Positions 22,016 through 33,682 of a stretch of DNA of 64,000 nt are shown here, one piece after another (position 1 is the stretch's first letter; each line of letters starts with the position of its first letter). A program made the position numbers and the translations under genes. Source of the stretch: Udeniomyces pyricola. Its lineage: Eukaryota; Basidiomycota; Tremellomycetes; Cystofilobasidiales; Mrakiaceae. Location: assembly GCA_039545295.1 (NCBI GenBank), contig BCIK01000003.1:620001-684000 (forward strand). Reading direction: 5' to 3'. The notes below the pieces were generated by a model. That model had not been told where the DNA came from and made no database searches. It was given only the letters and a program-made list of their open reading frames with translations.

Positions 22016-23616
22016 ATGCTCGCTTTCGCTAACCATCCCGCCGCCGTCGCCTCCAACAATGCGTCGGCCTCATCCGATCATCGCGCTCACTCTGCTGTCG
22101 CTCCCGCAGTGACCACCTCGACTGCGTCGACTTCTCCGACTATCGCTCCCTCATCCCGCCACTTTGGTGGGTATCCTTCTTTCAGCTGCGAGCATGAGTA
22201 TCATGAAGATCGCGTTAGGCTAGGTCAGTCGTTCTTCTCTCAACAGACGCTGATGTGGCGTCCTAAATCATCACCACCCATCTCCCCCCCTCCTTCACGT
22301 ATGATCGTGGGACGAACGGATTGATCGACTAGTGCACTGATTCGTCCATCAACTGACCCGGTTCTGTACCTCTTGCCTCACGCGTGCGCGTGATCTGACG
22401 GTTTTGCCTCTGTTTTAAGTCCATCAGCCGCTATCCACCTCATCTCAGACTACGTGCTCGACCAGACCGGGACGTTCCATCTCAAGCTCTCGCCGTTGCT
22501 CGAGACGTCATGGGGGATGGAAATATTCTTCGAGGCTCTGCCCAACCTCAAAGATATCGTCACGGGCGTCGATCTTGCCTTTTCGACCTATGCGTGTGCG
22601 TTCATCAACTGATGCGAAGGAGAAAGAAGAAGAGAGAAAAAAGCTGACGATGAACTGGACACCAAATGAGATATCAACATCACATCCTGACCTCACTAAC
22701 GATTCCTCCTCCTCTTTGTTTTGGGGTGAACGGATTGTGACGTCTCCTTGCAGCTGTCGATTCGCTTAGGACTCTCATCCTTTTGGTCCTCCGTGCTTTC
22801 CCTCGTCTCGCCTACTTTCAACTGACTCTCGAATTCCGGGATCACCCCGATCTAACGCCCCTCCTCTGGGTCCCCTTCCTAACCTTATTCGCCCATCCGT
22901 CCCTTCGCTCTCTCGTCTTTCGACCGCCTTCGAGTATTCCCCCTTTACTCCACACGCTCATCCTCTCCACGCTCGTCGCTTCGTCCCGACCATCCAACCT
23001 CGAACACCTCATCCTCCCAGCGACAAGCCCAGGGTTTTTATCCACCCCTTTCGCTTTGTCGACGTTGAATTCCGTCATTTGGATGGGGCGAGAAGGGCTT
23101 CGAACCCTCGATCTCGGGCAACGCGCGATTCTCGAATCTGAAACGGCCGAGAGCGTCCTGACGTTTTTCGAACGCAACCCGTCACTTGAAACGTTGACTG
23201 TCGGGTCGTTTGGTGGATCAGCTGGGTCATCGTCGTCGTCGTCACCGTCGTCATTGATGGAGGAGAAAGTGAGGATCGAGGAAAGGAATACGAGATGGAG
23301 GAAAGCGTGTCATCGATCGGCGCTGGCGGTGTTGAAGGTGTCGAGGGTGCTCCTGCGGGAAAAAGAACCGGCGAGACTTCCGATGGAGTTGTTGTTGGAG
23401 ATTACCAGGCGAATTGGGGAAGATGGATTGTCCCCTCGTCAAGTGGAAGCTATCGTGCGTTATGTGACGAAGAGACCACCGCCGATGATGATGGGTAAGG
23501 AGGATCGACCCGGCACGGCCGACGGTCCGGCGACATCCGTGGGAAGTGCCGAAGCGTTCTTGAGGGCGGTGGATTGTTGGAGGGCTGTTTATGGAGGAGG
23601 GTCATCGGGGGAATAG
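22016..23616 (+). CDS. Unidentified protein, leucine-rich with helical character
   Basis: Three exons, 22016-22223, 22428-22595 and 22754-23616, join in phase to 412 residues. I do not recognise the family. The first 60 residues are Ala/Ser/Thr-rich. The middle is rich in Leu at regular spacing, as in PHLLLL-type stretches: LRTLILLVLRAFPRL, SLRSLVFRPP, LEHLILPA, LRTLDLGQ and SLETLTVGSF. These resemble the strand-turn units of an F-box/LRR protein, although no F-box was recognised. A Ser run is followed by a basic helix (KACHRSALAVLKVSRVL), then PMELLLEITRRIGEDGLSP, and a Gly-rich end. The second join uses donor GTGCGT after TYA. A substrate-receptor-like LRR protein is only a suggestion. Confidence 0.65.
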
Positions 23617-23991
23617 TTTTGACAGGTGGCGAAGGCTGGATAGGGTGTTTCAGGGTATATCATCAGCAGAGGTTGGAAGATTTATTGATTATATTCGGAT
23701 GCACTGTAGTTACGCAAGGGCTTAGACTGGAGTAGATGGGAGAAGAAAAAGCGTCATGCATAGGGTTTCGTCAACTCATGGGAGGAAAACAGAGTAGCAG
23801 GCAAGTGGGACGTCGTAAACGGGGGACGAGGAAAGGGAAAAGCGATTAAAGCTAGGAGCAAGAGAAAGAAGAAAGAAAGACAAAAAGAAGAGGTATATTA
23901 AATAAAAAAAAGGGCTTTGTTTGGGGTCGTCTAAGCTTGCTCTCCACGAAGGAGAGCCTTCGCTAGAGACTTTCTCCTCGAGCCATACAAG
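23617..23991. promoter_or_regulatory. Intergenic region with a 5'-leader stem-loop
   Basis: No coding sequence is supported. A purine-rich stretch (23860-23915) precedes a short inverted repeat at 23939-23957: GCTCTCC, loop ACGAA, GGAGAGC. This perfect 7-bp stem lies about 35 bases before the ATG at 23992, so it would be in the mRNA leader of the following small gene. Confidence 0.5.
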
Positions 23992-24391
23992 ATGACCAAG
24001 GTAGACCCAGAGTCGTACGACATGGACTCAACTGTCGGACTTCCCAACCAGCCGGTCTTGATCGAGGGAGGAGCGTACCTCAAGGTGAGCCAGATCTCCA
24101 CCTCGTTCGGTCTCTTGTCCGGACGGCAGGCCTGGCCAGCTATCTGACTCTTGCTGCCAACTTCTACTGCCTCAGTTCTCTCTGACGTCGTATTGCACTA
24201 TGGACGCTCCGTTCAAGTACGATGACCCGCGCTTCTTCTTCTCCAACGAAGGTTCGGACATGCCGTTTGTGTATCAACCCGGCCAAGGCCAGCAACATCC
24301 ACCAGCACCAGTTCCTCTCCAGCGCCAAGGCCGCCATCCTCTAGCTTCATCTACCCTTCTGCCTTCACCCCGCGCCCCCCTTCAAAAATGA
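23992..24391 (+). CDS. Small unidentified protein, 3' end inside an inverted repeat
   Basis: Two exons, 23992-24084 and 24176-24391, join at phase 0 with good GTGAGC and CTCAG signals to give 102 residues. Codon use is biased to C- or G-ending codons, as in a well-expressed gene. The start reads MTKVDPESYDMDSTVGL and exon 2 includes MDAPFKYDDPRFFFSNEG. No family is recognised. The last 36 residues or so are read through the left arm of the inverted repeat at 24282-24474, in a different frame from the one used by the convergent gene, giving a Pro/Gln/Arg-rich tail. The gene may be truncated or rewritten by that repeat, or a pseudogene fragment. It is convergent with the gene at 24412-25293. 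Confidence 0.5.
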
Positions 24392-24474
24392 AGGCAAAAG
24401 GACAAACGAAGCTAGAGGATGGCGGCCTTGGCGCTGGAGAGGAACTGGTGCTGGTGGATGTTGCTGACCTTGGC
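24282..24474. repeat. Near-perfect inverted repeat, 90-base arms, 13-base centre
   Basis: Bases 24282-24371 pair with 24385-24474 reversed, without gaps. Fifty-five consecutive positions (24290-24344) are identical to the complement of 24412-24466. These are the last codons and stop of the minus-strand gene. Nine mismatches were counted in the rest of the arms (24289, 24349, 24351, 24353, 24354, 24359 and 24368-24371), and all of them are transitions (A/G or C/T). The plus-strand copy therefore contains, unused, the coding end of the minus-strand gene (reading ...SNIHQHQFLSSAKAAIL). Confidence 0.9.
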
Positions 24475-25293
24475 TGGGAAGGGCTCGCCCTTGTCCCACT
24501 CGTTGTCGTAGCGGGCAAAGAAGTTGACGGGTCCGTCTCCTGGTCCAACGAGCGAGAGGATCAGGTCGTAGACGGTGACATCGTTGTCGTCGTCCGCGTT
24601 CATCTGGACGGGCTTGGTGAGCATCTGCGAGAGCTCTTTCGGGCTCGGGTTGAAGGTGGTTCGCCAGACGTTATGCTTCCTGGTGAGCGTTGCCTCTCCC
24701 CTGACACTCCCCTTGGCTCCCTTCTCGCCGGATCTGTGCCGGTGGAGGTTGGCGTACGCGGGTTCGGCCATCTTGTGATCTCCGTCTGCAACTCCGTACC
24801 CGATCTCGAGCGCGTGGGCCTGTCGTGCGCTCAGGTGAAGAGCGAGAGGTCCGATCCAGCGCTTCTTGTACATCATCCACGGGAAGCGGTACCGAGGAGG
24901 CGGGAAGTCCTGGAAGAGACGAGAGGATCAAAGGTGAGCTCAGGTCATCAATTCGAGCATCGTCGTTGTCGGATGGGTTGGGTGAGTGACTGATGGGGGA
25001 TCCGTCGTCTCCTCCACCTCGACGAGCTGAGCTCAAGCTCCCTCCTCCTCGGAACCAAGCATTGGACTCACCGTGTCTTCGTCTACTGGCGATGGGCTTC
25101 CAGCCCTCAGCCGCGAGCACAGAGCGCGGATGAGTGAGGCACATCTGGCCAGAAAGAAGAGCAAAGTGGACATTCGAAGGAAGACAAAGCTGACCAAACG
25201 ACCGCAAGTAAAGCGCGGTTTGGTCGGAATGGGGTCGACTCTCGGATCTGGGACGGAACTCCGCGAACCTTTTCCTGCCTCCCCGCGCGTCAT
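24412..25293 (-). CDS. Unidentified protein with C-optimised codons
   Basis: Two minus-strand exons, 25293-25072 and 24909-24412, join at phase 0 to 239 residues. I do not recognise the family. Exon 2 is convincing coding sequence: DFPPPRYRFPWMMYKKRWIG, a basic RHRSGEKGAKGSVRGEA stretch, LTRKHNVWRTTFNPSPKELS, DVTVYDLILSLVG and NFFARYDNEWDKGEPFPA, ending FLSSAKAAIL. Codons are strongly biased to C or G at position 3, suggesting high expression. Exon 1 is less certain. A Met at codon 41 (MSTLLFFLARCASLIRALCS) would give a hydrophobic, basic N-terminus that could be a membrane or mitochondrial signal. The final 55 coding bases are duplicated in inverted orientation just downstream. Confidence 0.6.
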
Positions 25294-26580
<1,287 letters not shown>

Positions 26581-26943
26581 AGAACCCACAATCTGCACCA
26601 TCGTTTTCCTTGTACCACTTTCATCTTTCGTTTACTTGACTTTTGGTTTTGGTCTTCTTGACTTGTTGTGACATACACTCTTCTTCCCTTATGACGCTAC
26701 GACATATTCATGACCTTTTCTCTTCGACTTTGTTTCCGCTTGACGCCCAACGCGGACTTACATCAGGCCCGAAACCCCCGAGGTGTAGCCTTTGTTGGAT
26801 ATGAGCTCATATACGTTCTCATATTCTGCTCATCGTCTCCCGCTTGTCGCATCTGGTTGATCCAGTTTTCCTTGGGCCCCCTTCCCCAGGCCCCCCACCA
26901 TCAAGTTCACAATCACCGCGATATCCCTTCGTCTTCTGCCATC
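26581..26943. other. Intergenic region between H4 and the TPR-SET gene
   Basis: It contains the T-rich 3' flank of H4 (about 26600-26670) and the leader of the next gene. A stem-forming GGGCCCCC/GGCCCCCC stretch occurs at about 26874-26898. No gene is seen. Confidence 0.5.
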
Positions 26944-29938
26944 ATGTCGTCGTCCAACTTCGACTTGGATCACATGGGTTTCTTCGCCCTTATGCAGCAG
27001 AGGATGGCTGAGCTTGCAATGACCAACACCTCATCACACTCTCCAGACAGGGCTACCAGACGACGCCTGGCCACCGGGAAGGAGTCGACCAAAGCCATGC
27101 TGGAGGCTGACCTACGTGAGCTTAGAGAAGAGAAGGCCAGGATCGAGGCGGAGGCCTCGTCGCCTGCCATACCATCGTACGTATGGGCGGAGATGACAAT
27201 CGTCATGTTCACACCAAGGTCAATCGTGGCCTTACCGCTCACGCCTGTCGTATGCTGCTTTTGCTGGCGGGCTGGTTCTGTGAACCTTAGTTTTCGTGAG
27301 TTTCTTTCTCGCTCGTCTCAAGGCCACACAGTCATACATCTGTATCGTACCAGAACTTTGAATAACGAACATTTTTCCGGTTCTGTGGAATACAGGTCCT
27401 CCCCTCTTGGCACTTCTTGCGGTGTTTAATAAGCCCTCGAGTGACCATGTCGGCCCCGGTGAAATTCCGCGGAAGGAAACGTTTGCTGGTACTCAAAAGC
27501 ATTTCTCGCGTGCCGATCTAAAGAACCTCACGCCAATCGTGCTGCCAGAGATGATGTTTCGAAAGATACATGAAGTACGTCTGATTCCAGCTGCCTGTAT
27601 CGAATGGCTTCATCCCTGTCTCTTGATCTATTTGAGATATTTATTGATGATTCTCTGGCCCACATGTTTACTCTGGTATCCCATCAGGGTCGATACTTTC
27701 TCTGCAAGATCGCCAGTCGAACGAGTAAGAGAGATCCAACACACAGAATTGATGACTCGCATTAGTTCCATCGCTAGCCATTCTGGTTATTCATACTTTG
27801 GCTTACTCCCTGACTGGTTCTTAGGACGCATCGTCGCCACCTCCTTCGTCGTTCAAGATCCCTCTGGACAAGGCGAGATTGTCGCGCTGTACAACACTCC
27901 CTTTGGTCCGACCCCTTCCACTCGAGATCTCGACTACATCCTTCCAGTTGGCACTATCCTCGCCATCAAAGAGCCCTACTACAAGCAAGCTGTCCATGGC
28001 AAAGGTCTCCTTCGAGTCGACTCTTTCTCCGATCTCGTCTTTATCTCGCCGAAAGACCCACTGGCGGCGAACGTGATTTGGAGAGACGCTCTCCCCGAAA
28101 TCGCGAGACAAGAGCGTCGACGCCAAGCCCTGTCGGCTGAGAGATGGAAGAATGAAGGCAACCAGCTCTTTAGCGAGGGAAGATTCCTTGCAGCCGAGAA
28201 AGCTTTCTCCAATGGACTCGAAATCGAACCCGACCACATCCTGCTGCTTCTGAACCGAGCGGCTGCACGATTAAAGCTATCTTCATACCTATCTGCACTC
28301 CGCGATGTTACCCGCATTCTTTCCTCGACACCCCGTACGACGCCTTCTTGCAACGACCCTCAAGCTTCTGCGTCCGCCCTCGTCTCTGCCTCATCTCGAA
28401 CTGGCGCATCTCATCCTCTCCCTTCCAGCATCATTCAGAAAGCCATCTTTCGAAAGGCCAAGGCTGAGTATGGACTCGACGCGTTCATCACTGCCGAGGC
28501 CACCTTTCGCTCCCTTCTCCAATCGGTTCCAGGCAGTGCCGATGCCGAGGCCCGCGCTGGTATCGCCGCCTGTCGAGCGAGATTGAAGGAGCAGAAGACG
28601 GGACAATATAACTGGCTAAGCCCGTATCGACAAGACCTCAGCCAACCTCGCGTCGATGTAGCCGACTATCTCGGACCGGTAGAGATTTCGCTGAAGAAGG
28701 GCCGGGGTCGGTGCCCCAGGGCGACCAAGGACATTGAGACCGGAACCCTCCTTATGCTTACCAAGCCTTACGGCTCCATCTATCTCTCAGACCTTTCGCC
28801 AGACGAACGCTCGACTGTCTTCGTCTCTTTCGATATCCTCGCCGAAAAGGTCGACATCGGCTTACAAGCTCTTGTACATGGGTCAGTCGTGGCGCATCTC
28901 ATCGACGACCCCTCTTCACAGCGCTTGATCGATCACATCTACGCCGGACCAACATACCCTCAGCCACCCTGTTTACGCGCACTTGATCTTCTTCCACCTA
29001 CGACATTCGACCCGGCTCGTCTGGAGTACCCCCCTCCTTGCATCGATATCACCAAGTTGGAAGCTCAGCTCTCTTTAAACTGGTTCTGTCCGGTCCGATT
29101 CGGCCCCGCATTTGCCACCACTCCCGATGATCATGATAGCCGCACAAGTTCGTGTGGATTCTACATCCTACCTAGTCTCGCTAACCATTCTTGCATGCCC
29201 AACGCTCGATGGGCATCCTTCGGTTCAGCCCTCTTCATCAGGGCGGCCCAACCGATCAAGAAAGATGAAGAGATCCAGATCTCCTACAACACGGGCGAGG
29301 ACTTCGACAAGCGAACACAGGCACTCAGTAAGCATTTCACGTGCGCGTGCGAGCTCTGTTCGATCGAGAGATGCGAGACCCAACGCCAACGAGATAAGAG
29401 AGCCCAACTTCTCGAGCAACTCCTAGCTTTTGAGAAAACTGTCACCTGGACGGTTACAAATCAGCAACTCGCCCGATCCCGCTCCTTTGTCGACTCCATC
29501 AACGCGACGTATCCCCCCACTACCCCTGCCTCTCGCCGCTTCACTGTTGCCTGGGCCTACCACGCCCTGGCCCTGCATCTGGTGACCTTTAGCGTCCGAA
29601 GCTCGTCCAAACATCGTCGAATTGAAGAGGCCATCAATAACGAAATCCTTTGCCTCGAATGCTGTGGATCGGTGGTCGATCCCTCTGGAGGCGAGAACGG
29701 CAACAGCACGCATATCAAAGGAATGCCATTCGCGAACCTGAAGATCTGTGTCGGAAGTTGTTTGAACCTCGCCGGAATCTATCGTATCCGTGGGGATATG
29801 AAGGCTGCCAGAGAATGGGTCACCGACGCAAGAAAGATTGAAGGCGCATTGTGTGGGGGAGAGATTGAGGTTTTTAAGCTACGCTACGCTGATGTCCTCC
29901 AAGTCCATGGGTTGGTAGGGGATGCTTTCTTCGCTTGA
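26944..29938 (+). CDS. TPR- and SET-domain protein, probable lysine methyltransferase (SMYD-like)
   Basis: Exons include 27396-27574, 27688-27724 and 27825-29938, plus a first exon from 26944. It may end at 27115 (donor GTGAGC, in phase) or nearer 27180 with an extra small exon. The protein is roughly 830 residues. After an N-terminal helical region come AERWKNEGNQLFSEGRFLAA and DHILLLLNRAAARLKLSSY, a TPR pair. The SET part follows, with YILPSLANHSCMPNARW (the NHSCxPN core that binds S-adenosylmethionine), then KKDEEIQISYN (the catalytic Tyr strand) and CACELC, the Cys-rich post-SET zinc site. A C-terminal helical region resembles the TPR-like end of SMYD proteins. No MYND finger was recognised. 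The substrate is unknown; histones or non-histone lysines are both possible. Confidence 0.8.
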
Positions 29939-30302
29939 TTCACAAATTCGCAAGGAAGGGTTCAGTCTGAAAGGGGCAAGGGGAGATTAGTACTGAGGCT
30001 AGGATGCTGGACGTGGCTGTTGCGGACGGACGGACGTACGTACGGATGCAAGGTTTGGCTTGGAACTTGACTCAAAGACGTTAAGGTGGTCTAACACTTT
30101 CTAAGGATCATATGGGCTTGTGTTCTGCTGTCTCCATCTCAGAGTGAAGCGACGTAACCGAGAAATGTGGAGGAAAATGCCATCGAATTAATTGCTGGCT
30201 GGTGTTTGGCCGTGTGTACGTTGGTCTCGGTGCTGGCCGATCCTCGATCCGGCTCGCCCGGGACGCTTGACGTTTGACCACGACCCAACCATCCCCTTCG
30301 CT
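29939..30302. other. Intergenic region before the GMC gene
   Basis: It contains the 3' flank of the TPR-SET gene and the promoter of the oxidoreductase gene. A short ACGGAC/ACGTAC repeat lies at about 30023-30046. Nothing else stands out. Confidence 0.5.
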
Positions 30303-33300
30303 ATGCCCGCTGCTCTCCCTATTCATTCATTATCTAAACTCGGCACCAAAGACGGCAAGCAAGCCGCTCAAGAAGGGACGTCATTCCACTATGACTTCAT
30401 CATCGTCAGTCTATTCTGTCACTGGATTGAGCGGCCTGCCTGGGTCTACCTTTGCTTGCCAAGCTTGGTGGGATCTGAGTGGTCGACAAAGTCGTTACGC
30501 CGTGGTGGATGGCTCTCGTACAGTTGACGAGGTATCCCATCTTGGGATGATGGAACGAGTTACATTGTGTTCAAAGTGTATCAAGCTCATCGAGATTAAT
30601 GGGAGATTCGTCCTATGTTGACATCAGTGCTGACGCGAATGCGATCATTCTCCGCTTGCTCTGTATTCAGGTGGGAGGCGGAACCGCTGGCTGTGTGGTA
30701 GCTTCTCGGTTGTCCCTTCTGCCATGGAAACCTAAAGTTCTGCTGCTCGAACGAGGTGCGAATCATCATCGCGGGTTCCAAAGCAATACGCCTCTGCTCA
30801 GTGTCGCGTGGCAATCTGACGAGAGTAAGTTTGGAACTGTGGCCCCCCTATCTGCCTTGCCATCCGTTCACAACTGGGACGTGTTAGCTTTTCAGCTCGA
30901 AGCTCACGCCATATATCCTTCAGGTAAAGCATACTGTATCGAAAGCACGCCCCAAGCTGGATTGAATGGTCGCACCTGTGATCTTGTTGGCGGGAAGCTC
31001 CTTGGTGGGACAGGTAGGATCAACTCGTCACTCTATACACGGGGTCCTCCAGCCCAATTCAATCAGTAAGCATACTACATCATTGCTCAGTGATCATGTG
31101 TCAGCACCCTTGGATGACACAGGATCGTCTTGAGGCTTTCACAGTCGACTGATCTGGTCACTTGTGCTATTTCACCACCTTCTCTCCGCCCTTTCCTTGC
31201 CTACCTTCATCCGCTTGTCCACCACTCAACCGGCGTTCTTGATAATCGACTCTCAGATGGGCTCGGGAATACGACCTTCCCACCTGGTCATATCCGTCTC
31301 TTCTTCCTCATTTCATTCAATCCCAGTCACATAAAGTATCTTCTTCGCCTCTTCCGCCAGCCCTCGCTCAATCAGCGATGGATCCCTCGAACCCTACGCC
31401 GACCACTACGGAACCCATCAATCATTATGCTGGCAGCTCCGGCCCGTGGCCTACATCGACCCCATCCAAAATTCTCCATCCTCCAGTGGTGCCGTTTATC
31501 GCATCCGCTCAATCCCTTGGGATCCCGCTTGTCCGCTCCCTCAATGACCCGGATGCTTCTGCCAACGCTGTCGGGGTCCACGAACTTACGGGTAGCCAGG
31601 GTCGGAAGGGAAGCACAATGGAGAGCTACTTTTACCCCGAGAATGGCAAGAAAGGGTTTGGAGATGGGTTGAAGGTTGGTATGGGAGCTGTCGCATGGAA
31701 GTTTGCCATTGCGGATAAACAGGAAGGCGAGGGCCTTGCGAAGCGATGCGAAGGCGTTTGGTTCGGCGAGGAAGGCGACGACGAAGGTACCTAGCGCTCT
31801 TCAGCCCCTTGGAGTCTAGTTTGAACAAGAGCGATTGATGGTCATTCATGCTGACAGACTTGCCTTGTCGTACTTCTAGATTCACTCTACTATGCAGCGG
31901 CATCCAAAGAAGTCATTGTCACGTCCGGTGCTCTCTTCTCCCCGCAACTTCTTCTTCTCTCCGGAATCGGTCCTCGTGAAGAGCTCGAGAAGCTCGGGAT
32001 AGAGTCCAAAGTCGACCTGCCCGGCGTCGGCAAGGGTCTTGCCGATCACTTGGGGGTCTACCTGCCTTATTCTGTTCCGTATGTTCCTTCTTGTAGTGAG
32101 CGTTGATTTGACCGTCGAGAGAGCGCATTTGTCTGATGTTGTCGTGCCCAATTATTTATTTATTTTGTTTTTAAATTGAAGTTATACCGACTCGCTTGAC
32201 CGCATCGAGACATCGCCGCTGCATGCTACCCACCAGTTGTTATCCTACCTTACCTCTCGTTCTGGATCGTTCACTTTTCAGGGATCTCAAGCCGCCATCT
32301 TCACTTCATCGTCCCACATCCCTTCTCTTTTGTCTCTCCCACAACAACACACCTTGAATGACCCCCTCTGGACCTCTCCCCTTGATGAGGCCGAGATTCC
32401 TGATCTGGAGATCCTTCCGCTTCCAATGCGATACCACTGCAGTCTCGATGATGGCAAGCCCGAGGGCAAGACCAAAGATCTCCGAGCCGGAAAGTACGAC
32501 AAAACCAAGGGCTATTTCACTCCGATTGTGGTCTTGGTCGATCCCAAAAGCAGAGGAAGCGTCAGGCTGAAGTCTAAGGACCCGAGGGAACCACCGGCTT
32601 GCGATCCTGGTTTCCGTATGTCTCCGGGTTCCTCCCCTTCGGATTGCTTTGCTCTATCGTGTTGACGTTCGCCCTCTGACGCTGTCATAATTCTCTGATT
32701 CTTTTTCTGCTCATGGGTTCGATCAGTCTCTGACGCGTCCGATGTCAAGACGCTTGTCTCGGGGCTCAAGCTGGCCAAACGTCTCGTCCAAACGATGGCC
32801 AAAGTCCAGGGGTACCCCATTAAACCTCACGGTCCCAACTATCCTTTCAACGATCGTGAGAGCTTTCCCGAAGACCCAGAGCACCGAGGAAGTCAAGGAA
32901 ATGAAGAGCACGATGCTCAGCTGGAAAGCTACGTCCGAAAGTGGAGTGCACCCTGTTGTAAGTGATCGACGGACGACCTCTCGATTTTAGTCCACTACCA
33001 AAAAGTATCTCCATCAGATTCATTACTAATCAGCCTCCTCTAATTTAATTTTTGTTTATTCGTTTCGTTTTGTTCCGTTTCGGCTTCTGGGTTTCCTTTG
33101 CATGCGATCAGATCACATGTCGTCGACGCTTCCACTTTCGTCCGCCTCGAACCCGCTTGGGGTCGTCGATGAGCGTCTGCGGGTCCGAGGCGTCCAGGGT
33201 CTCCGGGTTGGGGACGCGAGCGTGTTTCCCACGGTCTTGGCGGCTCATACCCAGGCAGCTACGGTCGTCGTCGCTGAGAAGTTGAGTGCGATGCTGGCTG

Positions 33301-33335
33301 AGGATTGGGCGAAGGGCAAGGCTGTGTTCGCGTGA
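30303..33335 (+). CDS. GMC-family FAD-dependent oxidoreductase
   Basis: Start 30303. The first exon ends FHYDFII at 30404 and joins at 30671 to [15 protein letters not shown], the FAD-binding dinucleotide motif, which fixes the frame. Later blocks are [26 protein letters not shown] (the GMC signature 1 region), [20 protein letters not shown] (signature 2) and, at the end, YHMSSTLPL, then [20 protein letters not shown] and AAHTQA with the two active-site His positions. Joins at 30824/30924, 31065/31257, the intron near 31790, and joins near 32079/32181, 32617/32729 and 32959/33113 all read through. The join near 31336-31376 could not be phased with canonical sites. GMC enzymes oxidise alcohols, aldehydes or sugars. 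The substrate is unknown and no secretion signal is visible. Confidence 0.85.
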
Positions 33336-33682
33336 GGGCGATGCATATAGGGAAGGACTGTAATTATAAGTAAGAGTGCTATGGATGATATGGATGTGAT
33401 GACGATGACGCACCCAGAAGAGAAACGGAAACTCAAAGAAGGAAGAAGAAAGTGAGAAGAATAAGAAAATATATGGATTTCTAAACAAACCATCACGTCT
33501 TTGTCACGTGCGCATGGAAGAGCAGCTGCCAGTTGCTGCCAGCTGTCGGACGAGTTCCGACGCTGACAGATCTTGAATCTCACGCAGCTCGATCAACTCT
33601 CAACGTCCACATCCATACTTGCCCTCACCACCTTGCACTTCACATCCATACACTCTCATCACCACTTTCATCACTAACCACG
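33336..33682. promoter_or_regulatory. Intergenic region before the thioredoxin-TPR gene
   Basis: A purine-rich stretch (33410-33470) follows the GMC stop. The last 100 bases are C/A-rich leader sequence before the ATG at 33683. A CAGCTGCCAGTTGCTGCCAG direct repeat lies around 33523-33542. No gene is supported. Confidence 0.5.
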
